Below the pieces are notes generated by a model that did no database searches, had not been told where the DNA came from, and was given only the letters and a program-made list of their open reading frames with translations. From Candidatus Microgenomates bacterium (GTDB taxonomy: Bacteria; Patescibacteriota; Microgenomatia; 2-02-FULL-39-11), in NCBI GenBank assembly GCA_022866885.1, contig JALHWS010000126.1, forward strand, positions 1-16,380: DNA of 16,380 bases, read 5' to 3'. Every line of letters starts with the position of its first letter. Position 1 is the first letter of the stretch. Shown piece by piece: positions 7,209 through 14,101 of this stretch. A program made the position numbers and the translations under genes.

Positions 7209-8411
7209 CTAAAACTTGCTTGTCAATGAATAAATCGGCAAAAGTACGGCCATGACCAAAAAACCAACTCCAAGGCCCAATACAACCATGATAAGTGGCT
7301 CCATCATGGTTGTCAAGGAACGAACAGCGGTGTCGGCTTCCGACTGAAAATAGCCTGATAATTTGAAAAGCGAGTCACCCAGTTTGCCTGTCTGTTCACC
7401 AACGGAAACCATTTGTCCCAAGATAGGCGGAAAAAGCTTATTCTCAAGAATCGGTTCGGAAAGAGAGAAACCTTTTTCCACTTTTTTGTTGGCCGCCACA
7501 AAGGCTTCTTTATATAAAACATTAGATGTGGCATTCTGGGCGATATCAAGGGCGGAAAGAATCGGCACGCCGCTGTCTATCAGGATAGCCAATGTCCGGG
7601 TAATTTCCACCAGAGTGGCCTCTTTTATCAAAGGTCCGAAAATCGGGACGGACAAAGAAATCGTCGCCAGCATGTGCTTGCCGATCCACGTCTCTTTCCA
7701 CTTCAAAAAGGCAAAAACAAGCCCGATAAATCCCAGAAAAAGCAATATCCAGAAGTTACGTAAGAAATTAGACATGGCAATCAAAATTTGGGTAGGGAGC
7801 GGAAGCGAAACGCCGAATTCTTTATACATAGAAGTCAATCTCGGAACGACAACCGTCATTACAATAATCGTCACGATCACCATACCGGAAATTACAATCA
7901 CCGGATAGATAAGGGCTCCCCGGATTTTACCCTGGAAATCCCGGCTTTTCTCAAGATTGTCGGCCAGCCGGCCCAAAATCTGATCCAATTTGCCGGAAGC
8001 TTCACCGGCTCGAACCAGTGACAGGTAAACCGGGGAAAAAATATTCGGGTAGCGGGAGATGACATCGGCAAACGATTTGCCGCCCCGCACTTCACTTTCC
8101 AACTGGTTAACCAGTTTCAAAAGCGCCGGCTTGGTAATCTGCTGCTGTAAAATGCCTAAGGCTTCCACCAGCGTCAAACCGGCCGTAATCATCGTCGACA
8201 GTTGTCTGGTAAAATTAACTGTATCATTGAAACTTATACCGCTTCGCTTAAGGTCCATAGGGAAGAATTTTTCTCCGCTTTCGCGAAGAGAAATGATAAA
8301 ATAACCGCGTTCGTGCAAAAGATCAGTTGCGTGTTTCGTGCTGGTTGCCTCAACCAAACCTTTTAAAGCGTTTCCTTCCGCGTCTTTTACATTGTATGAA
8401 AATCGGGACAT
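7209..8411 (-). CDS. pilC: Type IV pilus inner-membrane platform protein PilC (GspF family)
   Basis: At 400 residues this is the normal length for the family. The N-terminal cytoplasmic stretch (SRFSYNVKDAEGNALKG) matches PilC/GspF. Two homologous T2SSF domains follow: one from about residue 64 (FTRQLSTMITAGLTLVEAL at 67-85, RAGEASGKLD at 134-143) and one from about 268 (TRTLAILIDSGVPILSALDI at 271-290, VGEQTGKLGDSL at 337-348). Membrane helices lie near 169-190, 219-237 and 371-394. PilC is the platform that couples the PilB and PilT motors to pilin insertion. The ATG at 8411 is 9 nt after the pilT stop, with AAAAGGA about 12 nt upstream. The gene ends in TAG, 49 nt before the pilin start. 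Confidence 0.96.
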   Translation of the reverse strand: MSRFSYNVKDAEGNALKGLVEATSTKHATDLLHERGYFIISLRESGEKFFPMDLKRSGISFNDTVNFTRQLSTMITAGLTLVEALGILQQQITKPALLKLVNQLESEVRGGKSFADVISRYPNIFSPVYLSLVRAGEASGKLDQILGRLADNLEKSRDFQGKIRGALIYPVIVISGMVIVTIIVMTVVVPRLTSMYKEFGVSLPLPTQILIAMSNFLRNFWILLFLGFIGLVFAFLKWKETWIGKHMLATISLSVPIFGPLIKEATLVEITRTLAILIDSGVPILSALDIAQNATSNVLYKEAFVAANKKVEKGFSLSEPILENKLFPPILGQMVSVGEQTGKLGDSLFKLSGYFQSEADTAVRSLTTMMEPLIMVVLGLGVGFLVMAVLLPIYSLTSKF

Positions 8412-8420
8412 AAAAGTTTG

Positions 8421-9488
8421 TTATCCTTTTATCAACTGTAAATACCGGTCAGGACGAAGGGCGTATTCAAGCGCGGTTTCGTGGCTAATGATATTTTGTT
8501 CAACCAATTGTTTCAGATGTTCTTCAAAAATCATCATCCCGGCTTCGGTAGAAGTTTGGATTATATTGTCAATCAAATGAGTTTTGCCTTCACGGATGGT
8601 GTTTTTGATGGAAGGGGTACCCAAAAGGATTTCGCAAACCGGAACCCGATCGCCGTTTAAAGAAGGTACCAGCCTTTGGGTCACCACTCCGGAAAGCACC
8701 ATTGAAAGTTGAAGTTTGACCTGTTCTTTGGCAGAAGGCGGAAAAATATCGATGATCCGGTCAATCGACTGGGCAGCAGAATTGGTGTGAAGGGTAGAAA
8801 AAACCAAATGACCGGTTTCGGCGATCGTTAAAGTGGTGGCGATTGTCTCAAGATCACGCATCTCTCCGACATATAAAACATCCGGATCTTCCCGAAGGAC
8901 ACTTTTCAAAGCATTCCTGAAGGAATGAGTATCACCAAACATCTCCCGCTGTGAAATAATGGCTTTTTGTTTCTTATAAATGTATTCAACCGGGTCTTCA
9001 ATAGTGACGATATGGACGTTTCGAGTCCGGTTGATTTCATCGATAATCGAAGCGATAGTGGTTGATTTGCCTTGGCCGCTGCCACCGGTCAAAAGGATAA
9101 AACCTTGCCGCAGTTTCGTAAATTCATGGACTAAAGACGGTAGATTCAGCTCGTCTATTGTCTTGATCGCCGAGGGGATAAGTCTAAAAGAAGCGGCCAA
9201 ACTGTTACTTTGATAGTAAGCGTTGACACGGAAACGGACGCTGTTTTTTTCATCCGCCTGGTAAGTGGTGGAAAAATCCAATTCCTTGTTGTTAACCAGT
9301 GTTTCTTTTTGGACGGGCGTCAACATAGAAAAGATCATCTGTTCGATATCCGCTTTAGTCAAAACCGGAAAAGTGACCAGGGAATGCAATTCGCCGAATA
9401 CCCGGATTGCCGGTTCGAAAGAAACAACCAGATGAAGGTCCGATGCTTTCCGGGTATAGGCGATTGATAAAAGTTCGCGGATGTCCAT
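8421..9488 (-). CDS. pilT: Twitching motility / pilus retraction ATPase PilT
   Basis: The protein has 355 residues, close to typical PilT. The short PAS-like N-domain (1 to about 100, with ASDLHLVV at 15-22) is followed by a RecA-like core. The core has Walker A GGSGQGKST (135-143), the Asp box EDPVEY (164-169), Walker B DVLYVGEMRD with Glu209, and the His box TGHLVFSTLHTN (225-236). A TPSIKNTIREGK segment (291-302) corresponds to the AIRNLIRE motif needed for retraction in characterised PilT proteins. There is no tetracysteine motif and no MshEN domain, which separates it from PilB. The Walker A has Gln where Ser is common, but the GxxxxGKS pattern is intact. It lies 13 nt downstream of pilB with no obvious Shine-Dalgarno, so it depends on the operon transcript. 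Confidence 0.95.
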   Translation of the reverse strand: MDIRELLSIAYTRKASDLHLVVSFEPAIRVFGELHSLVTFPVLTKADIEQMIFSMLTPVQKETLVNNKELDFSTTYQADEKNSVRFRVNAYYQSNSLAASFRLIPSAIKTIDELNLPSLVHEFTKLRQGFILLTGGSGQGKSTTIASIIDEINRTRNVHIVTIEDPVEYIYKKQKAIISQREMFGDTHSFRNALKSVLREDPDVLYVGEMRDLETIATTLTIAETGHLVFSTLHTNSAAQSIDRIIDIFPPSAKEQVKLQLSMVLSGVVTQRLVPSLNGDRVPVCEILLGTPSIKNTIREGKTHLIDNIIQTSTEAGMMIFEEHLKQLVEQNIISHETALEYALRPDRYLQLIKG

Positions 9489-9501
9489 AATTGTTCGGCA
9501 A

Positions 9502-11202
9502 TTATTCCTGGGCTACCCTTAAAATTTCTTCGACCGTCGTAACTCCCTCAAGGACTTTGAGATAACCGTCCTGCATCATACTAATCATCCCTTCTGACCT
9601 GGCCAGCTTTTCGATTTCTTCAGCCGTTGCCCGTTCCAGTATCATTTTGGCAATCGTGTTGGTAATAGTGATGATTTCAAAAATTCCAATCCGGCCTAAA
9701 TAACCGGTATTGATACATTCTTTGCATCCCTTCCCCCGGTAAAAAACCAATTCCTGATTTTCCGGTATCAGTTTACCAAGAGTATTTCGGACAGATTGGG
9801 CAATATCGGGAGCCGGTGTATAAGTTTCTTTGCAGGAAGGACAAATTTTTCGGACGATCCTCTGCGCCTGAACGGCATTTAATACCGAGACTACCAAAAA
9901 AGGTTCCGCACCGAGATCCAGAAGTCTCGGGATGGCGGTAGCCGCATTATTCGTATGTAAAGTGGAGAAAACCAAATGTCCGGTCAAAGCCGCCTGGACA
10001 GCCAAAGCCATCGTTTCGCTGTCACGGACCTCTCCAACCAGAATAATATTCGGATCCTGTCGAAGAAACGACCGAAGGCCGGAAGCAAATGTCAGCCCGG
10101 CCAAAGGATTAGTCTGCACCTGATTAAGACCAACAATCTCGTATTCCACCGGATCTTCCAGGGTGACAATGTTTACTTTCGGCGTGTTCAATCTGGAAAG
10201 GAGCGAATAGAGGGTGGTTGTTTTCCCGCAGCCGGTCGGGCCAGTTATCAAAATTATACCGTGAGGACGCAAGATTGCTGTTTCCAGATTTTTTAGAGTC
10301 GGTCCGCGTAAACCCAGTTCGTCAAGACTGGGTATCCCGCCGGTTTTTTTCAAAAGCCTCATGACGACTTTTTCCCCGTGAACTGTCGGTAAAGTCGAAA
10401 CACGAAGATCTACTTCTTCCCCTCCCAGCTTAAAATTAAACCGGCCGTCCTGGGGAATACGCTTCTCATCTATTTTCATGTCTGAAAGGATTTTAATCCT
10501 AGAAACGACGGCATCATGGACACTTCTCGGCAAGGCCAGTTTTTCCTGTAAAATACCGTCAATCCGGTAGCGGACGCGGACTCTTGACTCCTGCGGTTCT
10601 ATATGGACATCCGAAGCCCGGCTTTTTATGGCATACTCCAAAATAGTGGAAACGATTTTGGCGATCGGCGCTTCTTTAATGATCTGACCGATCTGACTGG
10701 CTTCAATCGTTCTGACTACTCCTTCACCGCTTTCTTTCAAAGCTTCCGAAACTTCAACCGCCAGACCTTTAGCATATTCCTCATCAATTTTCCCGAGGAT
10801 TTCTTCTTCTTTGGCCAGGTGAGCAATGATACTCTTACCGGATTTCTGTTCAAGAAACTCAATCACCGGCAAATCCAAAGGATCGGTCATGGCAACAGAC
10901 AATTTGCTGGTTTTTTTATCCAGGTCAAAAGGGATCAGTTTATATCTTCTGGCTACCTGCTCGGGAATAAGAATTAAAATCTCCGGAGAGATACCTTTAC
11001 CAGTCAGGGTGACAAAAGGGACGTGGTAAATTTCCGCTTTGGCCGCAAAGATATCATCTTCGGTCACTAAATGTTTTTGAAGAAGGACTTCGGCTATGGT
11101 CTTGCCGGAGTTAATGGCGGTAAGCCTCATTTCATCGGCAATCTTTGCGGAAATCAAATCCTTGCCGATAAGAATATCCAGTAATTTTTGGTCAATATCC
11201 AT
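9502..11202 (-). CDS. pilB: Type IV pilus assembly (extension) ATPase PilB
   Basis: The 566-residue protein has the full PilB/GspE plan. An N-terminal MshEN-like domain (about 1-150) is followed by the N2 domain with SRASDVHIEPQ (194-204) and the core ATPase. The core has Walker A GPTGCGKT (321-328), Asp box EDPVEYE (349-355), Walker B ILVGEVRD with Glu391, and His box TGHLVFSTLHTN (407-418). The zinc-binding tetracysteine C454/C457 and C493/C496 is also present. It powers pilus extension at the inner membrane through PilC. It is the first gene of the minus-strand operon pilB-pilT-pilC-pilin-DUF2723. The leader from the predicted promoter is about 36 nt and shows no Shine-Dalgarno. PilM, PilN, PilO and a secretin do not occur in this window. 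Confidence 0.97.
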   Translation of the reverse strand: MDIDQKLLDILIGKDLISAKIADEMRLTAINSGKTIAEVLLQKHLVTEDDIFAAKAEIYHVPFVTLTGKGISPEILILIPEQVARRYKLIPFDLDKKTSKLSVAMTDPLDLPVIEFLEQKSGKSIIAHLAKEEEILGKIDEEYAKGLAVEVSEALKESGEGVVRTIEASQIGQIIKEAPIAKIVSTILEYAIKSRASDVHIEPQESRVRVRYRIDGILQEKLALPRSVHDAVVSRIKILSDMKIDEKRIPQDGRFNFKLGGEEVDLRVSTLPTVHGEKVVMRLLKKTGGIPSLDELGLRGPTLKNLETAILRPHGIILITGPTGCGKTTTLYSLLSRLNTPKVNIVTLEDPVEYEIVGLNQVQTNPLAGLTFASGLRSFLRQDPNIILVGEVRDSETMALAVQAALTGHLVFSTLHTNNAATAIPRLLDLGAEPFLVVSVLNAVQAQRIVRKICPSCKETYTPAPDIAQSVRNTLGKLIPENQELVFYRGKGCKECINTGYLGRIGIFEIITITNTIAKMILERATAEEIEKLARSEGMISMMQDGYLKVLEGVTTVEEILRVAQE

Positions 11203-11212
11203 GGGCAGTATA

Positions 11213-11234
11213 CCAATTATAAATTATAAATTGG
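11213..11234. repeat. AATT-phased short repeat / imperfect palindrome in the pilB leader
   Basis: CCAATT (11213-11218) and AATTGG (11229-11234) flank AT-rich sequence, and AATT recurs every 7 bp (11215, 11222, 11229). It lies between the predicted pilB transcription start and its ATG, so it could be an operator or simply a short tandem repeat like the one in pilD. Confidence 0.45.
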
Positions 11235-11239
11235 CATTG

Positions 11240-11268
11240 TATTCATTATCCATTTTCCGGAGTATAAT
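11240..11268 (+). promoter_or_regulatory. Promoter of the delta' gene
   Basis: A perfect TATAAT (11263-11268) lies 17 bp after a weak TATTCA (11240-11245, 3 of 6). Transcription would start near 11275, only about 4 nt before the ATG at 11279, so the message would be leaderless or almost so. Confidence 0.5.
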
Positions 11269-11274
11269 TGTCAA
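11245..11274 (-). promoter_or_regulatory. Sigma70-type promoter of the pilB operon
   Basis: On the minus strand a perfect TTGACA (11274-11269) is separated by 18 bp from GATAAT (11250-11245, 5 of 6). Transcription would begin near 11238 and read into pilB. Its -35 box directly abuts the -10 box of the divergent holB promoter. Confidence 0.62.
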
Positions 11275-11278
11275 TGAT

Positions 11279-11950
11279 ATGCAAACCTTTCTGGTTATCT
11301 CAAGCGATGACAAGTTCATAACCGGTGAGGTTGAAAAGCTGAAAAAAAAGTATGCCATCTCCGCTTTTAATCTCCATGAAATCATTCCTTCTCCCTCCAT
11401 CGGGATTGAAGAAGTGAGAAACATCCAAAAAATCTTCATTGTTAAACCGTATGGGGAAAAAAACCGGCTGGTCATTTTACGGGAGATGGAAAAAGCGACC
11501 ATTGAAGCCCAAAATGCTCTTTTAAAAATCCTTGAGGAACCGCCGAACGACACCTATCTCCTTTTAACTTGCGGCAATAAGGAAAATCTTCTGCCGACCA
11601 TCCTTTCACGCTGTCAACTGATTAACCAGATCAATGCCGCCAGTGACTTATCAAATTTTGAAAAAACGGAAAAATTTCTGAAAAGTATTTTTCCCTCGAC
11701 TTCGGGAAAACGGATCATCCTTATCCAGGAAACGGTCAAAACCAAAGAGGAGGGGATAGGACTGCTGGCCGATATTATTAATTTTCTGGAAAAATCTCTA
11801 CATCGACCGCCGAAAGAATGGCCGGTAAACTTGAAAGAAACTGCCCAGTGCCTTTCTAAAACTTTAGCCGCTAAAAAATATTTGGAGAGAAATATCAACT
11901 GGAAAGCCACCCTCGACATTCTCTTCCTGGGATTTCCGGGCACACATTAA
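11279..11950 (+). CDS. holB: DNA polymerase III delta' subunit-like clamp-loader protein (short form)
   Basis: The protein has 223 residues from the ATG at 11279. It has the HolB/DnaX core signature: SIGIEEVRNIQ (40-50), a KPYGEKNRLVILREM strand, AQNALLKILEEPP (77-89), LLLTCGN and the SRC motif (110-112). SRC provides the arginine finger in clamp loaders. No Walker A P-loop or zinc-finger cysteines precede this, and the protein is well short of the usual 300-plus residues of delta'. It therefore cannot hydrolyse ATP itself, which is normal for delta', but here the N-terminal nucleotide-binding region is also cut down. A longer open frame upstream (from 11096) would run antisense through the start of pilB, so I rejected that start. 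The gene is divergent from pilB and upstream of gyrB on the same strand. Confidence 0.82.
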   Translation: MQTFLVISSDDKFITGEVEKLKKKYAISAFNLHEIIPSPSIGIEEVRNIQKIFIVKPYGEKNRLVILREMEKATIEAQNALLKILEEPPNDTYLLLTCGNKENLLPTILSRCQLINQINAASDLSNFEKTEKFLKSIFPSTSGKRIILIQETVKTKEEGIGLLADIINFLEKSLHRPPKEWPVNLKETAQCLSKTLAAKKYLERNINWKATLDILFLGFPGTH

Positions 11951-11981
11951 ATTAGGAACAAGTTGCGGCCGGGGGACGCCC

Positions 11982-12010
11982 TTGTCAACCCCGCTTCTTT
12001 GCTTTATAAT
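11982..12010 (+). promoter_or_regulatory. Strong sigma70-type promoter of gyrB
   Basis: TTGTCA (11982-11987, 5 of 6) and a perfect TATAAT (12005-12010) are separated by exactly 17 bp. Seven bases after the -10 box lies G12017, the first base of the GTG start codon, so the predicted message has no leader. Confidence 0.75.
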
Positions 12011-12016
12011 CTTTAT

Positions 12017-13996
12017 GTGGATAAACAAACATCCAAAATTTCTTCTTTTCCAAAATATACCGGAGACCAGATTATCGTCCTGGAAGGCCTTGAACCGGTC
12101 AGGAAAAGACCGGCCATGTACATCGGTTCAACCGGTATCGTGGGAGTACACCACTGCATCACCGAGATCATCGACAATTCCGTCGACGAGGCACTGGCCA
12201 GCTTTGCCAAAAATGTCTGGATTATTTTACATAAAGATAACTCGGTGACGGTTATTGATGACGGCCGGGGCATCCCGGTGGACATCATCCCCAAATACAA
12301 AACCTCTGCTTTGGAGATCGTCATGACCAAACTCCATGCCGGCGGCAAGTTTGACTCCCGCGCTTATAAAGTTTCGGGAGGACTGCACGGAGTGGGAGCC
12401 TCTGTAGTCAACGCCCTTTCCATTTACATGAAAGTGCAGGTAATCAGAGACGATAAAAGATATACCCAAGAGTATAAAAGAGGCAAACCTCTCGATAGTG
12501 TTTCCAAATCAGCCGATCTTACCTATCTTGAAGGCAAATCAGGAATTCCGGATTCTTTCATCCCGAAAATCAACTCGGGCACAATCTCTTCTTTTCTGCT
12601 TGACGAACAAATTTTCAAGCAGGGGATTGTTTCCGATTACAATACCATCCGCAAACAGATAAAAGAGAGAGCCTACCTCGTCTCCAAACTTTATTTCCAT
12701 CTTTTTGACGAACGGTCAGGCATGGAAGACCATTTTTACTTCGAAGGCGGGATAGTTTCTCTGGTTGAGTCGCTTAATAAAAATAAAAACCCTCTCCATG
12801 AGGCGATTTTTATCCAAAAAACCGAAGAAATAATTGAAGTCCAGACAGCTATCCAGTACAACAACGGCTTCAACGAAAATGTGGAAAGTTATGTCAATGT
12901 CATCAATACGGTCGAGGGCGGCACCCACCTGACGGGCTTCCGGATGGCTCTCACGAGAAGTATCAATGATTACGCCAAGAAAATCGGCGCCGTCAAAAAC
13001 GGCGACGACGGGATTATCGGTGAAGACACCAGGGAAGGCTTGACGGCGGTCATTTATATCAAAATGCCCTCCCAGGATTTGCAATTTGAAGGCCAGACCA
13101 AAGGCAAACTGGGTAATGCCGAAGTCCAGCCTTTTGTCCAAACAGCGGTTAATGAAGCCCTCGACGTCTATTTCGAAGAACACCCCTCTGAAGCTAAAAC
13201 AATCCTGGAGAAAGTCTATCTGGCCTCAAAAGCCAGACTGGCGGCCAAGGCGGCCAAAGATGCCATTATCAGAAAAGGCGCTTTGGAAGGGGCATCGCTT
13301 CCGGGAAAACTGGCCGACTGCCAAAGCCGAAAGCCGGAAGAGTCGGAAATTTATATTGTCGAGGGAGACAGTGCCGGAGGCAGCGCCAAACAGGGAAGAG
13401 ACCGCAAATTCCAGGCTATCCTTCCTCTTCGGGGAAAAATTTTAAATACGGAAAGAGCCAGACTGGACCGGATATTGGAATTTAACGAAATTAAAGACCT
13501 GGTAATCGCACTTGGCATGGGGATAGCAGATAGTTTAGTGACGGAGAAACTGCGCTACCACCGGATCATCATCATGACCGATGCCGACGTCGACGGCGAG
13601 CATATCAGAACTTTGCTGCTCACTTTTTTCTACCGCCATCTGCCTTATGTCATCCAAAACGGCCATCTTTATGTGGCCCAGCCGCCTTTGTATAAAATCC
13701 AAATCGGCAAAGAAGCCGCCTACGCATACAGTGACGAGGAAAAAGATACCTTAGTGGCCAAAAATAAAAATGCCAAGTTTGCTCCTTCAATCCAAAGGTA
13801 CAAAGGTTTGGGAGAGATGAATCCAGAACAGCTTTGGGAAACGACCATGAATCCCCAAAACCGGATTTTGAAAAAGATAAATGTTGAAGACGCGGCCGCT
13901 GCCGACGAAGTTTTCAGTATGCTGATGGGGGATGAAGTTCCGCCAAGAAAAAGGTTTATCCAGACACACGCCAAATCGGCGAATTTGGATGTTTAA
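12017..13996 (+). CDS. gyrB: DNA gyrase subunit B
   Basis: The protein has 659 residues from GTG 12017, the usual size for short-form GyrB. The GHKL ATPase domain shows catalytic Glu50 and Asn54 in EIIDNSVDEA, Asp81 in DDGRGIP, the lid GGLHGVG (121-127), and a QTKGKLG lysine (about 362). The Toprim domain has EGDSAGG (449-455) and DADVDG (522-527), which bind Mg2+ for cleavage, and IQRYKGLGEMN (592-602) lies near the C-terminus. With GyrA it makes negative supercoils using ATP. Start choice: a TTG at 11963 is in frame, but its extra residues run through the promoter. GTG 12017 is the only start codon between the -10 box and the conserved sequence. No Shine-Dalgarno is present, as expected for a leaderless message. 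Confidence 0.97.
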   Translation: MDKQTSKISSFPKYTGDQIIVLEGLEPVRKRPAMYIGSTGIVGVHHCITEIIDNSVDEALASFAKNVWIILHKDNSVTVIDDGRGIPVDIIPKYKTSALEIVMTKLHAGGKFDSRAYKVSGGLHGVGASVVNALSIYMKVQVIRDDKRYTQEYKRGKPLDSVSKSADLTYLEGKSGIPDSFIPKINSGTISSFLLDEQIFKQGIVSDYNTIRKQIKERAYLVSKLYFHLFDERSGMEDHFYFEGGIVSLVESLNKNKNPLHEAIFIQKTEEIIEVQTAIQYNNGFNENVESYVNVINTVEGGTHLTGFRMALTRSINDYAKKIGAVKNGDDGIIGEDTREGLTAVIYIKMPSQDLQFEGQTKGKLGNAEVQPFVQTAVNEALDVYFEEHPSEAKTILEKVYLASKARLAAKAAKDAIIRKGALEGASLPGKLADCQSRKPEESEIYIVEGDSAGGSAKQGRDRKFQAILPLRGKILNTERARLDRILEFNEIKDLVIALGMGIADSLVTEKLRYHRIIIMTDADVDGEHIRTLLLTFFYRHLPYVIQNGHLYVAQPPLYKIQIGKEAAYAYSDEEKDTLVAKNKNAKFAPSIQRYKGLGEMNPEQLWETTMNPQNRILKKINVEDAAAADEVFSMLMGDEVPPRKRFIQTHAKSANLDV

Positions 13997-14006
13997 TAAT
14001 ATAAAT

Positions 14007-14085
14007 TGTCATTGCGATTCGCCGGCTGGCGAAGAAGCAATCCCGTCCGAGATTGCCACGGCTACTTCGTAGCCTCGCAATGACA
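14007..14085. repeat. Cloverleaf-foldable palindromic repeat, copy 1 (between gyrB and hppA)
   Basis: The element is 79 bp, closed by an 11-bp perfect inverted repeat, TGTCATTGCGA (14007-14017) and TCGCAATGACA (14075-14085). Inside are three further stems: TTCGCC/GGCGAA (14018-14033), GCAATC/GATTGC (14037-14056) and GGCTAC/GTAGCC (14060-14074). The overall shape is a four-way junction. It shares a 27-bp identical core (14034-14060) and both terminal arms with the copy at 16132. There is no open frame in it, so it is a non-coding, MITE/REP-like element. Confidence 0.85.
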
Positions 14086-14087
14086 GA

Positions 14088-14094
14088 AAAGGAG
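14088..14094 (+). promoter_or_regulatory. Strong ribosome binding site of hppA
   Basis: AAAGGAG lies 7 nt before the ATG at 14102 and starts 2 bp after the palindromic repeat ends. No convincing promoter is visible between gyrB and hppA, so read-through from gyrB is likely. Confidence 0.75.
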
Positions 14095-14101
14095 AAAAAA
14101 T

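Noticed and set aside
11096..11278. Extended N-terminus of the delta' reading frame upstream of 11279
   Set aside because: It runs antisense through the start of pilB and through both divergent promoters, and shows no family similarity. The conserved protein begins at the ATG at 11279.
11689..11710. TTTTCCC/GGGAAAA hairpin as a terminator
   Set aside because: It lies inside the delta' coding region in conserved frame and no T-run follows it.
11951..11990. GC-rich patch after the delta' gene as an intrinsic terminator
   Set aside because: Only weak pairing (ACAAG with CTTGT and a few G-C pairs) and no T-run. It overlaps the gyrB promoter.
11963..12016. TTG start giving 18 more residues to GyrB
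   Set aside because: These codons contain the -35 and -10 boxes of the gyrB promoter, and the residues do not resemble GyrB.
14007..14085. tRNA gene suggested by the cloverleaf fold
   Set aside because: The closing stem is 11 bp, the loops lack tRNA landmarks (no T-loop consensus, no anticodon-loop pattern), and a second copy lies 2 kb away.
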